DNA from: Eubacteriales bacterium
GTDB lineage: Bacteria > Bacillota > Clostridia > Lachnospirales > Lachnospiraceae
Direction: 5' to 3'
DNA: 35,064 bases
NCBI GenBank assembly: GCA_030527715.1
Contig: JAUNAF010000019.1
Span: 1 to 35,064, forward strand
Part shown: positions 1 to 6,705 of the stretch, one piece after another
Layout: each line of letters starts with the position of its first letter
Numbering within the stretch: position 1 is the stretch's first letter
The notes under the pieces: model-generated
The model's database searches: none
Seen by the model: the letters and a program-made list of their open reading frames with translations, nothing else
Told to the model about the DNA's origin: nothing
Position numbers and translations under genes: made by a program

Positions 1-108
1 GTCACCGTAGTTTCTCTGTCCGTCACGCTTGTATCCACCCTGACGGTTGTCGCGGTCGCCGTAGTTTCTCTGTCCGTCACGGTTATATCCGCCCTGACGG
101 TTATTCTC
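1..108. repeat. Two 54-bp tandem direct repeats within infB
   Basis: Bases 1-54 and 55-108 are near-identical direct repeats. Each encodes an 18-residue unit containing NRQGGY, RDGQRNYGD and a variable Asn/Lys position. They lie in the disordered IF-2 linker and may continue past the left edge. The reading frame is kept in both copies. Confidence 0.8.
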
Positions 109-729
109 CCGGTTCTCACCGTTTCTCTGACTGTTTCCGCTCTGTGCCGGTCTGTTATTGTTCTGAGCCGGTCTTGCTGCCGGTCCTGCTGTCTGCTGCT
201 CTGCTGCCGGTTTTACCGGAGCTACTGCCTGTGCCGGCTTTGCAGTCTCTGCCGGTGCTGCACTCTTTGTCTGCTCAACTGCCGGTGCGCTGTTCTGTAC
301 CGGCTTAGCTGCCTGCTGCTCTGCTGCAGTTTTTACCGGTGCAGCTGCCTGTGCCGGCTTTGCTGCCTGCTGCTCTGCTGCCGGTTTTGCACTGCGCGCC
401 GGTTTTGCCGGCTGATGCTCAGTATTAGAACGCATGCCTGCCGGCTTCTGGATGCCGGTGCGGCTGTTCTGACCACGGAATACTCTGGAAATATTTTTCT
501 TTTTCGGACGATCAGCTCCGTCAGAAGCCTGCTTGTCCTCAGCCGGCTTCTGAACCTTTACCGGTGCCGGTCCTGCAGTAATATTCTTTCTGACAAGAGC
601 GATCTGGTCCTCATTCAGCTCTGTCATATGACTCTTGACTTCCACACCTTTACCGGTGAGGAAATTCATAATATCTTTTTTATCTCTGTTTAACTCTCTT
701 GCTATCTCATACACTCTCATTTTCGACAT
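1..729 (-). CDS. infB: Translation initiation factor IF-2, N-terminal part (cut by left edge)
   Basis: The 243 codons present encode the N-terminal part of IF-2, the GTPase that places initiator fMet-tRNA on the 30S subunit; the G domain lies beyond the left edge. The protein opens MSKMRVYEIARELN, the conserved IF2_N mini-domain, and has the motif DIMNFL at about residues 19-24. A long low-complexity linker follows, rich in Ala, Pro, Lys and Gln (repeated PAEQQ, AKPAQA), then an Asn/Arg/Gly/Tyr-rich stretch repeated in tandem near the edge. The start at 729 is preceded by GGAGG at good spacing; the internal ATG at 720 is too far from it. The gene overlaps the end of ylxQ by 23 bases, which indicates co-translation in the rimP-nusA-rnpM-ylxQ-infB operon. 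Identity rests on the N-terminal motif and the gene order. Confidence 0.88.
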   Translation of the reverse strand, partial: MSKMRVYEIARELNRDKKDIMNFLTGKGVEVKSHMTELNEDQIALVRKNITAGPAPVKVQKPAEDKQASDGADRPKKKNISRVFRGQNSRTGIQKPAGMRSNTEHQPAKPARSAKPAAEQQAAKPAQAAAPVKTAAEQQAAKPVQNSAPAVEQTKSAAPAETAKPAQAVAPVKPAAEQQTAGPAARPAQNNNRPAQSGNSQRNGENRENNRQGGYNRDGQRNYGDRDNRQGGYKRDGQRNYGD

Positions 730-1051
730 ATTCACTACCTCCGTCTGACTTCTTCAACAGTTTCGCTATGGCATCGGAAAGTCCCGGATCCGTTACTGCC
801 ATGGAAGCTCTGAATTCCTTTCCCATGGCGTTACCGAGTTCCTGTTTGGTTCCATATATAAATATCGGCACTTCATAGTAGCTGCACTTATCCTGAAACT
901 TTTTCTTAGTGTTCGCAGACGCTTCCTCAGATACCAGCACCAGGCAGGCAGTTCCCTGCTTGACAGCCTTCTCTGTAGAAAACTCTCCGCTCACCGTCTT
1001 TCCGGCTTTCGTTGCCAGTCCAATGAGAGACAGTATCTTATTTTGAATCAA
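707..1051 (-). CDS. ylxQ: L7Ae/L30e-family ribosome-associated protein YlxQ
   Basis: This 114-residue protein belongs to the small L7Ae/L30e/S12e/Gadd45 RNA-binding family, known in Firmicutes as YlxQ and always found between rnpM and infB. The family signature is visible: LSLIGLATKAGKTVSG near residues 7-22, a central hydrophobic LVLVSEEAS strand, and a Cys/Tyr-containing stretch before PIFIYGTKQELG. The start codon appears to be TTG at 1051, with GGAG about 10 bases upstream and no better ATG nearby. It overlaps rnpM by 14 bases and infB by 23 bases, so the three are translationally coupled. The family binds structured RNA such as kink-turns; the exact role of YlxQ is not settled. Confidence 0.88.
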   Translation of the reverse strand: MIQNKILSLIGLATKAGKTVSGEFSTEKAVKQGTACLVLVSEEASANTKKKFQDKCSYYEVPIFIYGTKQELGNAMGKEFRASMAVTDPGLSDAIAKLLKKSDGGSEYVENESV

Positions 1052-1316
1052 TCTGTTCTATCTCCTTCTTCAAAGTATCATATACATCGCCCGGGATGCT
1101 CATCTTAAGAGAGCGCTCCAGACCACGGCTTTTTACTGCCTTGTCAAAGCATTCCTTTGAAAGGCACAGGTAGGCACCTCTTCCATTTTTTCTGCCGGTC
1201 GTGTCTATGACAAGCTCATCCTCAGGAGTTTTCAGAATTCTGATCAACTCTTTTTTGTTTTTCATCTCCTGACATCCCACGCACTTTCGCAGGGGAACTT
1301 TTCTTGTCTGACCCAT
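1038..1316 (-). CDS. rnpM: RNase P modulator RnpM (YlxR family)
   Basis: This 92-residue basic protein is of the YlxR (DUF448) family. Diagnostic elements are RKCVGCQEM near residues 10-18, the RILK segment, GRKNGRGAYLC around residues 41-51 and the later C-F-D-K-A motif. In other Firmicutes this family has been described as a modulator of RNase P and as nucleoid/RNA-associated. It follows nusA by 18 bases and overlaps ylxQ, the standard order in the nusA-infB operon. The start is supported by GGAGAG about 8 bases upstream. Confidence 0.88.
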   Translation of the reverse strand: MGQTRKVPLRKCVGCQEMKNKKELIRILKTPEDELVIDTTGRKNGRGAYLCLSKECFDKAVKSRGLERSLKMSIPGDVYDTLKKEIEQIDSK

Positions 1317-1334
1317 GTTCTTTCTCTCCGATCC

Positions 1335-2492
1335 TTATTCCTCTGCTGCTTCTGTTTCTGAGGATCCCTCTTCGTCCTGCTCCGGAACCTCAAGGAATTC
1401 TTCCTCGTCGAAGTACTCGTCCTCTTCTTCCTCGTCAAAATCATCAAAGTCACCGGCCTCAATTGCCTGTGTCTCACTCTTGATATCGATCTTGAACTGA
1501 GTCAGCTTCGCAGCCAGACGCGCATTCTGTCCTTCTTTACCGATGGCAAGTGACAGCTGATAATCCGGTACGACTACCTGAGCAGTCTTCTCATCGTTAT
1601 CTGCCGCAACATAGATGACCTTTGCCGGGCTGAGGGCGTTCTCAATGAGCAGTGCCGGATTCTCATCCCAGTTGATGATATCGATCTTCTCGCCGCCAAG
1701 CTCTTCTACGATGCTGTTTACACGAGATCCGTTTACACCGACACAGGCACCGACTGCATCTACATCCGGATCATTGGACCATACAGCCATCTTTGTACGG
1801 TTGCCGGCCTCTCTGGAGATACATTTGATCTCTACGATACCGTCGCGCACCTCTGTTACCTCATTCTCAAACAGGCGCTTTACAAGCTCCGGATGAGTAC
1901 GGGAAACCAGGACTCTCGGTCCCTTGGAGGTATCCTTTACCTCAAGCACGTAAACCTTGATTCTCTGTGTCGGATAGAAGGTCTCGCCCTTTACCATCTC
2001 GTTCTCATTTAAGATAGCATCTACCTTACCGAGATTTACGCTGACATTCTTTCCTACATATCTCTGAACGATACCGGTTACTACCTCGCGCTCCTTACTG
2101 TAGTACTCGTTATACAGCACCTTACGCTCTTCCTCACGAATTTTCTGAAGAATAACGTTCTTTGCATTCTGTGTTGCAATACGTCCAAACTCTTTGGATT
2201 TGATCTCGACCGGAACGATATCACCGACATCGTAACGGCTGTCCTGCTTCTTTGCATCCACAAGGCTGATCTCAATCACCGGATCCTCAACCACTTCTAC
2301 AACAGTCTTATCCGCATAAACCGCAAAATCACCTGTCTCAGAATCGATGATGACTCTTGCATTGTCCGCTTTGCCAAAATGATTCTTTACTGCCTGTAAA
2401 AGAGACTGCTCAATTGCTTCGATCAGTGTATCTTTGCTGATATTCTTTTCCTTTTCGAGAATATTCAAAGCTTCAATCAGTTCGCTGTTCAT
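1335..2492 (-). CDS. nusA: Transcription elongation/termination factor NusA
   Basis: NusA binds RNA polymerase and nascent RNA and affects pausing, termination and antitermination. The 385-residue protein shows the N-terminal polymerase-binding domain (MNSELIEALNILEKEK...), the S1 domain beginning near residue 133 (REVVTGIVQRY), and two KH domains with GACVGVNGSRV (about residues 236-246) and LAIGKEGQNARLAAKL. It ends in a strongly acidic tail of roughly 45 residues (FDDFDEEEEDEYFDEEEF). Length is typical of Firmicute NusA, which lacks the C-terminal repeats of proteobacterial forms. It lies 59 bases after rimP in the same operon. The start is preceded by a G-rich Shine-Dalgarno site. Confidence 0.95.
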   Translation of the reverse strand: MNSELIEALNILEKEKNISKDTLIEAIEQSLLQAVKNHFGKADNARVIIDSETGDFAVYADKTVVEVVEDPVIEISLVDAKKQDSRYDVGDIVPVEIKSKEFGRIATQNAKNVILQKIREEERKVLYNEYYSKEREVVTGIVQRYVGKNVSVNLGKVDAILNENEMVKGETFYPTQRIKVYVLEVKDTSKGPRVLVSRTHPELVKRLFENEVTEVRDGIVEIKCISREAGNRTKMAVWSNDPDVDAVGACVGVNGSRVNSIVEELGGEKIDIINWDENPALLIENALSPAKVIYVAADNDEKTAQVVVPDYQLSLAIGKEGQNARLAAKLTQFKIDIKSETQAIEAGDFDDFDEEEEDEYFDEEEFLEVPEQDEEGSSETEAAEE

Positions 2493-2551
2493 TTTCCAAA
2501 TTCCCCCTTCTTCCTGTATGGGCGGCTGTCCTGCAGCCAGATCGTGCTGTT

Positions 2552-3019
2552 CTAAAAGTCAAATGCCAGACGGATCAGTGCAATATTTGCACGCTCGATC
2601 TGCATTGTGCTTTCATCCTCAAGTTCTATGGTAACTGTCTCACGGTCATAGCTTCTCAGCAGTCCCGTGTACATCTTTTCGCGATTCACCGCACGGAAAA
2701 GTCGTACCTCGACTTCCTCTCCGATGCTGCGGTTGAAATCCTTATCCTTCTTCAAAGGTCTTCCAAGGCCGGGTGAGCTGACTTCAAAGATGTAGGAATC
2801 TTCAATAAAATCCTGCTCGTCCAAGATGTCATTTGCCAGTCTGCTTACGGTCTCACAATCATCTACCGTGATTCCGCCCGGTTTATCAATGTAGGCTCTG
2901 AGGTACCATGTACCTGCCTCCTTTACGTACTCAACGTCTACCAGTTCAAACTGGTGTGCATCAACGATCGGCTGCAGAATCGCTTCCGCTCTCTGCTCAT
3001 ACTCATCTCTTCTTGCCAT
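2552..3019 (-). CDS. rimP: Ribosome maturation factor RimP
   Basis: RimP assists maturation of the 30S subunit. The 155-residue protein has the typical N-terminal alpha/beta domain (EAILQPIVDAHQFELVDVEYVKEAGTW), the conserved stretch LRAYIDKPGGITVDDCETVSR at about residues 55-75 and the family hallmark VSSPGLGRPLKKDKDF. It ends in the SH3-like C-terminal domain. It is the first gene of the operon with nusA downstream, which is the conserved context. The start at 3019 has a purine-rich Shine-Dalgarno site (GGAAGG) 6-7 bases upstream. A consensus promoter lies at 3151-3179, giving a leader of about 125 bases. Confidence 0.94.
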   Translation of the reverse strand: MARRDEYEQRAEAILQPIVDAHQFELVDVEYVKEAGTWYLRAYIDKPGGITVDDCETVSRLANDILDEQDFIEDSYIFEVSSPGLGRPLKKDKDFNRSIGEEVEVRLFRAVNREKMYTGLLRSYDRETVTIELEDESTMQIERANIALIRLAFDF

Positions 3020-3097
3020 CTAACCCTTCCTTTCCTCTTGATTTTCGAGACATTTTTACTGCCCCGGAACAGTCTCTCTTTTTTTCGACACAAACAA

Positions 3098-3125
3098 ATG
3101 TGAGTGGACAAATGCCCACTCACAT
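3098..3125 (-). promoter_or_regulatory. Leader hairpin of the rimP-nusA operon (possible attenuator; may also terminate the HPr-LDH mRNA)
   Basis: A perfect 10-bp stem (ATGTGAGTGG with CCACTCACAT) encloses an 8-base loop and, on the minus strand, is followed by the U-rich run TTTGTTTGTG. It lies downstream of the predicted rimP promoter, about 20 nucleotides into the leader, and also downstream of the HPr-LDH stop. It could therefore end read-through from the upstream gene and attenuate the rimP operon. A second weaker pairing (GAGAC with GTCTC, enclosing ACTG/CAGT) lies nearer the rimP start at about 3048-3077. Confidence 0.5.
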
Positions 3126-3150
3126 CTCGGTAATCTATAGAAACAATTCG

Positions 3151-3179
3151 ATTATAGCACTGAATTTCCGCAAATACAA
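3151..3179 (-). promoter_or_regulatory. Predicted sigma-A promoter for rimP-nusA-rnpM-ylxQ-infB
   Basis: On the minus strand, TTGTAT (3174-3179) and a perfect TATAAT (3151-3156) are separated by 17 bases. Transcription would begin near 3144, just past the end of the HPr-LDH gene and upstream of rimP. Confidence 0.7.
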
Positions 3180-3208
3180 GAGTAAATTTATTGACAGCCG
3201 CTGAGCCG

Positions 3209-4540
3209 TTATTTACACTCGGCAATTCCGAGAGGAAGACCCTCGTTGAAATTTCTTGCATTTTCCAGTGTCACAGTTGCGATCGCCTGCAGCGCCTCTC
3301 TGGTAAAGAATGCCTGATGGGAGGTGATCACTACATTCGGGAACATCAGAAGTCTTGCTGTGATGTCGTTGCTCAGATAATCACTGGAGTGATCGGTGTA
3401 TACATTTGCATCCTCACCCTCATATACATCCAGTGCCACCGCATGGAATTTACCTGCTCTGAGCGCTTCGATCAGTGCCTCATTGTCAACCAGACCGCCG
3501 CGGGCTGTATTGACAAACATCACACCGTCTTTCATTCTTCCGATACTTTCAGCATCGATCATATGATAGGTACCGCCCTCTCCCATGATCAGCGGAGCAT
3601 GCAGAGAGATCAGATCTGCTCTCTCAAACAGTTCTTCCTTGCTCACATAGGTAAGGAGTCCTTCCTCCTCCAGCTTTTTGTTCGGATAAGCATCCCAGCC
3701 AATGACCGTCATACCATAACCCTTGCAGATATTCGCCATGCACTGACCGATACGACCGGTGCCAACGATTCCTGCTACTTTATTATGAAGATCCACTCCG
3801 AGAAGACCGCTGAGTGCGAAATCATTTTCACGCACACGGTTTACTGCCTTGTGCAGTCTTCTGTTTGCTGTCATAAGAATACTCATGGCATGCTCAGCCA
3901 CTGCATACGGAGAATACGCCGGAACACGAAGCACCGTGATGCCGCATTCCTTTGCTGCCTGCAGATCCACATTGTTGAAGCCTGCACATCTGAGAAGGAT
4001 CAGACGTACACCGAGGCGATGCAGAGTCTCAACAGCCTCTCTCGGGCATTCATCATTTACAAAGATACAGATCGCATCAAAGCCTTTTGCCAGATCTGCT
4101 GTCTCCGGTGTAAATCTGGTTCCGAAGTTCTGGATCTCACAGTTGTAAGTTCCCTCTCCGGTACCCTTGGACAGCTCTTTAAAATAGATTCTGTCATAAT
4201 CTTTTCTTCCGAAAAAGGCGATCTTCAGAGTTTTTACCTGAGGCTTCTCCTCTGCATTCTCTGAAATACGTTCTTCACTCTCACGAATATTCTCAACAAG
4301 GACTGCTTCTACCTTCTTAAGAGCAGCCTCCTCATCGCCGCCGTTTGCAGTGATCTCCAGCACAGCGCCGTCGCAGATATCCAGACCAAGGATCTGCAGC
4401 ACGTCATTTGCATTCGCGGTCTTGTCACCGTATTTAATAATAATCTGAGAATCCAGTGCTGTGCAGACCTGTGCAAGGTTCGCAGCCGGACGTGCATGGA
4501 CTCCGTTTTTACTTTTTACATGATATTCCAGTTTCTTCAT
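3209..4540 (-). CDS. HPr-domain / D-lactate dehydrogenase (LdhA-type) fusion protein
   Basis: The 443-residue protein joins two domains. Residues 1-88 are an HPr-like PTS phosphocarrier: NGVHARPAANL carries His15 at the exact canonical position, and the fold runs without gaps through GDKTANANDVLQIL. Position 46, Ser in ordinary HPr and the target of HprK, is Asp46 here. A charged linker follows (about 88-103). Residues 104-443 are an NAD-dependent D-2-hydroxyacid dehydrogenase closest to LdhA: RCAGFNNVDL, VPAYSPYAVAEHAM, NAD motif G260-T-G-R-I-G265, Asp283 favouring NAD, and catalytic Arg347, Glu376 and His408 with the 29- and 32-residue spacing of known D-LDHs. It should reduce pyruvate to D-lactate. 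The HPr domain is probably regulatory (inference). The gene is a single unit with its own promoter and a Rex-like operator. The alternative of an unrelated 2-hydroxyacid dehydrogenase is less likely because of the LdhA-specific motifs. Confidence 0.9.
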   Translation of the reverse strand: MKKLEYHVKSKNGVHARPAANLAQVCTALDSQIIIKYGDKTANANDVLQILGLDICDGAVLEITANGGDEEAALKKVEAVLVENIRESEERISENAEEKPQVKTLKIAFFGRKDYDRIYFKELSKGTGEGTYNCEIQNFGTRFTPETADLAKGFDAICIFVNDECPREAVETLHRLGVRLILLRCAGFNNVDLQAAKECGITVLRVPAYSPYAVAEHAMSILMTANRRLHKAVNRVRENDFALSGLLGVDLHNKVAGIVGTGRIGQCMANICKGYGMTVIGWDAYPNKKLEEEGLLTYVSKEELFERADLISLHAPLIMGEGGTYHMIDAESIGRMKDGVMFVNTARGGLVDNEALIEALRAGKFHAVALDVYEGEDANVYTDHSSDYLSNDITARLLMFPNVVITSHQAFFTREALQAIATVTLENARNFNEGLPLGIAECK

Positions 4541-4592
4541 AAGCTGTTCCTTTCCGTGTTTTCCACTTCGGCTCGGAAGCCTCCTCTAAACC

Positions 4593-4610
4593 ATGTTATC
4601 TTTTTAACAA
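4593..4610 (-). promoter_or_regulatory. Candidate Rex (redox repressor) operator upstream of HPr-LDH
   Basis: Read on the minus strand, TTGTTAA-AAAG-ATAACAT resembles the clostridial Rex consensus TTGTTAA-N4-TTAACAA: the left half is exact and the right half matches in 5 of 7 positions. It lies between the predicted -10 box and the start codon. Fermentative ldh genes are well-known Rex targets in Firmicutes. No Rex gene is in the window. Confidence 0.5.
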
Positions 4611-4625
4611 TTTTATTACTCTGAT

Positions 4626-4654
4626 AAGATAGCACAATTTTTTCATGTTAGCAA
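4626..4654 (-). promoter_or_regulatory. Predicted promoter of the HPr-LDH gene
   Basis: TTGCTA (-35, 4649-4654) and TATCTT (-10, 4626-4631) have 17-base spacing on the minus strand. The -35 box and the bases upstream of it (to 4668) are nearly the same as at the hprK promoter, which supports the placement. An alternative -10, TAAAAT, lies at 4611-4616. Confidence 0.5.
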
Positions 4655-4754
4655 TAGAAAACTTTCGTCAGTCATCACATCCGGCACTATGCTCATGAAT
4701 GGCACGGTTTCACAATGATTTTTTTAAAAATGATATAAGAGATCACGTCAACGA

Positions 4755-5609
4755 TCACCGGTCTGGAAGAATGCTGTTGTCAAATTCTGCTCTGTGTACA
4801 GCCATGTGCATCCAGTTGTCTCCAATTCGCGCCAGCAGGCGATGACCTGCGTGGATTCCGGGACTTTTCATATCATAATAGCCTAACATATATCCGCGGC
4901 TGGTCACCCTGGTATTTTTCCAACACAGCTCTTTCTTTGGATCGTCTGTATAAAACAGCCCCTCCACCTGGTCGATCCCCATATTCTTAAGTGTTTTGGA
5001 CATCATCAGCTTCATTCCCCGCTTCCCGACGGTGTCAAAAATCAGGCGACCGCCGGGGAAACGCTGCGCAAGATCCTCGACCAGACTTGCGACTTCTGCT
5101 TTTCGAAAATAGTGAAACACTCCCGCAGCAAAAAAGATCACTCCATCGGAACCATCCAGCTGATCCATCCATGCATGGTCTTTCAGGTCCGTCCCAATAT
5201 TTCTCTCCCGTTCTCCGGTTGAGATCATCTGATTTCTGGCATCTATGATCTCCGGAAAATCCAGATTACAGATCCTGCAGCTGCCGTTGTCACAGGCTCT
5301 TCCTGTCTGATCCAGTCCGCATCCGAGATTCACAATCAGCGCATTCGGATACAGCTTCAGATAATCTCTGATTTCCCACATAATATCCAGCTGACGCATC
5401 GCAGCTTCCAATGCCCCAAACTCATAGAAGAAACTGTCTTTCTTCGCCTCCAGTTCCGAGAAATCATAGTCTATTGCTTCACACAACTGTCTGGCAGATT
5501 CATCTCTGTAGAGTTCCGGAAATTTTTCGGCACACATCTTCCGACCATACAAAGGTACAAGCAATGTCTCCTGTACGGAATTCTTTTCAATTCTGATTTT
5601 TTTAGTCAT
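4755..5609 (-). CDS. Class I SAM-dependent methyltransferase, LCMT/PPM1-like
   Basis: The 284-residue protein resembles the leucine carboxyl methyltransferase superfamily, which in bacteria includes O-methyltransferases of the TcmP type. Evidence: an N-terminal region of the form TLLVPLYGRKM...LYRDESARQL...DYDF, SAM-binding motif I IVNLGCGLDQTG at about residues 92-103, and NLDFPEII with Asp117 positioned to bind the SAM ribose. A central GVIFFAAGVFHYF stretch corresponds to motif IV. No signal peptide or membrane segment is visible. Its start overlaps the stop of the upstream TetR gene by four bases (ATGA), so the two form a coupled operon. The substrate cannot be told from sequence; a small carboxylic or phenolic metabolite is the usual guess for bacterial members. 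Confidence 0.8.
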   Translation of the reverse strand: MTKKIRIEKNSVQETLLVPLYGRKMCAEKFPELYRDESARQLCEAIDYDFSELEAKKDSFFYEFGALEAAMRQLDIMWEIRDYLKLYPNALIVNLGCGLDQTGRACDNGSCRICNLDFPEIIDARNQMISTGERERNIGTDLKDHAWMDQLDGSDGVIFFAAGVFHYFRKAEVASLVEDLAQRFPGGRLIFDTVGKRGMKLMMSKTLKNMGIDQVEGLFYTDDPKKELCWKNTRVTSRGYMLGYYDMKSPGIHAGHRLLARIGDNWMHMAVHRAEFDNSILPDR

Positions 5610-6217
5610 GTTTCATCTCCTTCAGAAAGAACTGACAGTAATGCTGTTAAGAGCTGCTGTTTCACCTTTTCATAATGATCGCGCTGTTTCAAGATTACAA
5701 TGCCAAGGATCGCCGTGTTCATCAGATCGGTCAGACGTTCCATTTTTTTCTCATTCAGAGACAGTTCTTTCTGCAATCCCATCTGCTCTATCATTTTCAA
5801 AGTCTGCTCCGTAGTTTCCCTGCAGATTTTCTGATACAGCAATTCCAGTTCCGGATTCCGTCTCTTTTCAATCAGAAACTCCGTGTATATTTCTGCAATT
5901 TCCGGATAGAAGAGCATTCCGTCACACAAGATCTCTGCTATCATCGGAATATCTATCTGTTCGCCATAAGCAGTTTTTTCAAGAGCCCTCTGCCTGTAAA
6001 AATCATTTCTTGCCCGAGCTCCATCGAGAATAATGTCTGACAGGATCGCCTGAGTAGACGAATACAGACGATAAACACCGCCTTTGGACAGTGTCACCTC
6101 CGAAATGATATTTTCCATCGTAGTGGCCTTAAACCCTTTTTCCAGAAATATCCGAATCGCTGCTGTCTTTATTTCCTGTTTTCTGCTCTCTGCAGGCAGT
6201 CTTTCAAATTTTTTCAT
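5606..6217 (-). CDS. TetR/AcrR-family transcriptional regulator
   Basis: The 203-residue protein has the TetR-type N-terminal helix-turn-helix (about residues 11-57: KQEIKTAAIRIFLEKGFKATTMENI...LSKGGVYRLYSS), followed by a variable all-helical ligand domain. It is the first gene of a two-gene operon with the methyltransferase. Its promoter is a perfect consensus, and an imperfect palindrome sits at the expected transcription start, so it probably represses itself and the methyltransferase until a ligand binds (inference). The start at 6217 has GGAG six bases upstream. The effector is unknown. Confidence 0.88.
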   Translation of the reverse strand: MKKFERLPAESRKQEIKTAAIRIFLEKGFKATTMENIISEVTLSKGGVYRLYSSTQAILSDIILDGARARNDFYRQRALEKTAYGEQIDIPMIAEILCDGMLFYPEIAEIYTEFLIEKRRNPELELLYQKICRETTEQTLKMIEQMGLQKELSLNEKKMERLTDLMNTAILGIVILKQRDHYEKVKQQLLTALLSVLSEGDET

Positions 6218-6235
6218 TCTATGCTCCGCACCATT

Positions 6236-6253
6236 ACTGACGTTATCGTCACT
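6236..6253. promoter_or_regulatory. Putative TetR operator
   Basis: An 18-base imperfect palindrome (7 of 9 pairs; core TGACG-ATAA-CGTCA on the minus strand) begins four bases downstream of the TATAAT box and covers the expected start site of the tetR-methyltransferase transcript. This is a typical position for TetR autorepression. Confidence 0.5.
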
Positions 6254-6256
6254 TTA

Positions 6257-6285
6257 ATTATATGGAACTAACTAATATTTGTCAA
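6257..6285 (-). promoter_or_regulatory. Consensus sigma-A promoter for the TetR-methyltransferase operon
   Basis: Perfect TTGACA (6280-6285) and perfect TATAAT (6257-6262) with 17-base spacing on the minus strand. A promoter this strong is often paired with tight repression, which agrees with the palindrome just downstream. Confidence 0.85.
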
Positions 6286-6296
6286 CGTTAACATGA

Positions 6297-6593
6297 TCAA
6301 TCATGTTTCATCAGACGATCTTCCATCTCGCAGATCAGATCATACAGCGTATCTTCCGCAAGGATCCCCCGCTTCATATTTCTCGGAAACTCGCCCCTCT
6401 GTTCTGCATCAAAGTCTTCCAGCCATTCTGCACCTTCATAATAATCCTGCAGTTCCTTTATCTGCGCTCGCAGTTCCTGAGCCAGATCTTCTGACACCGG
6501 ATTTTCTTTATTCAACCTCTCCCTGATACGCTCATACAGCGCCTCCATATAACTCACCCGCTCAAGCTTTGTCTCAAATCTGTTTCTCTGCAT
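6297..6593 (-). CDS. DUF4298 family protein
   Basis: A small acidic, mainly helical protein of about 98 residues. The segment LQDYYEGAEWLEDFDAEQRGEFP...KRGILAEDTLYDLI matches the DUF4298 pattern (ELxxYYExxxWLxDFExDExGxxPxxLKRGVLSED). I know of no assigned function for the family. The ATG at 6593 (MQRNRFETK) is chosen because GGGGGAG lies 7 bases upstream; the in-frame ATG at 6620 would overlap that site. It runs divergently from the PBP gene and lies just upstream of the tetR promoter, probably as a single gene. Confidence 0.75.
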   Translation of the reverse strand: MQRNRFETKLERVSYMEALYERIRERLNKENPVSEDLAQELRAQIKELQDYYEGAEWLEDFDAEQRGEFPRNMKRGILAEDTLYDLICEMEDRLMKHD

Positions 6594-6705
6594 CCTTATA
6601 CTCCCCCTCTGACTTCTCACTTTCTTTTATACCTGATTTCTGCTATACTCTTATACATCATATCATATGTTTTTCATTATTTTGAATGACTGAAAGGAAC
6701 AAAAC

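Noticed and set aside
1315-1500. Plus-strand open frame rich in serine.
   Set aside because: It is the complement of the acidic tail of nusA; there is no ribosome-binding site, and nusA is certain on the other strand.
3191-4264. Long plus-strand open frame (357 codons) opposite the HPr-LDH gene.
   Set aside because: It lies antisense to a gene with intact catalytic motifs, shows no recognisable domain, and its composition looks like a complement.
4561-4755. CcpA (cre) site upstream of HPr-LDH.
   Set aside because: No sequence close to the TGNAANCGNTNNCA consensus was found there; the palindromic element at hprK lacks the central CG.
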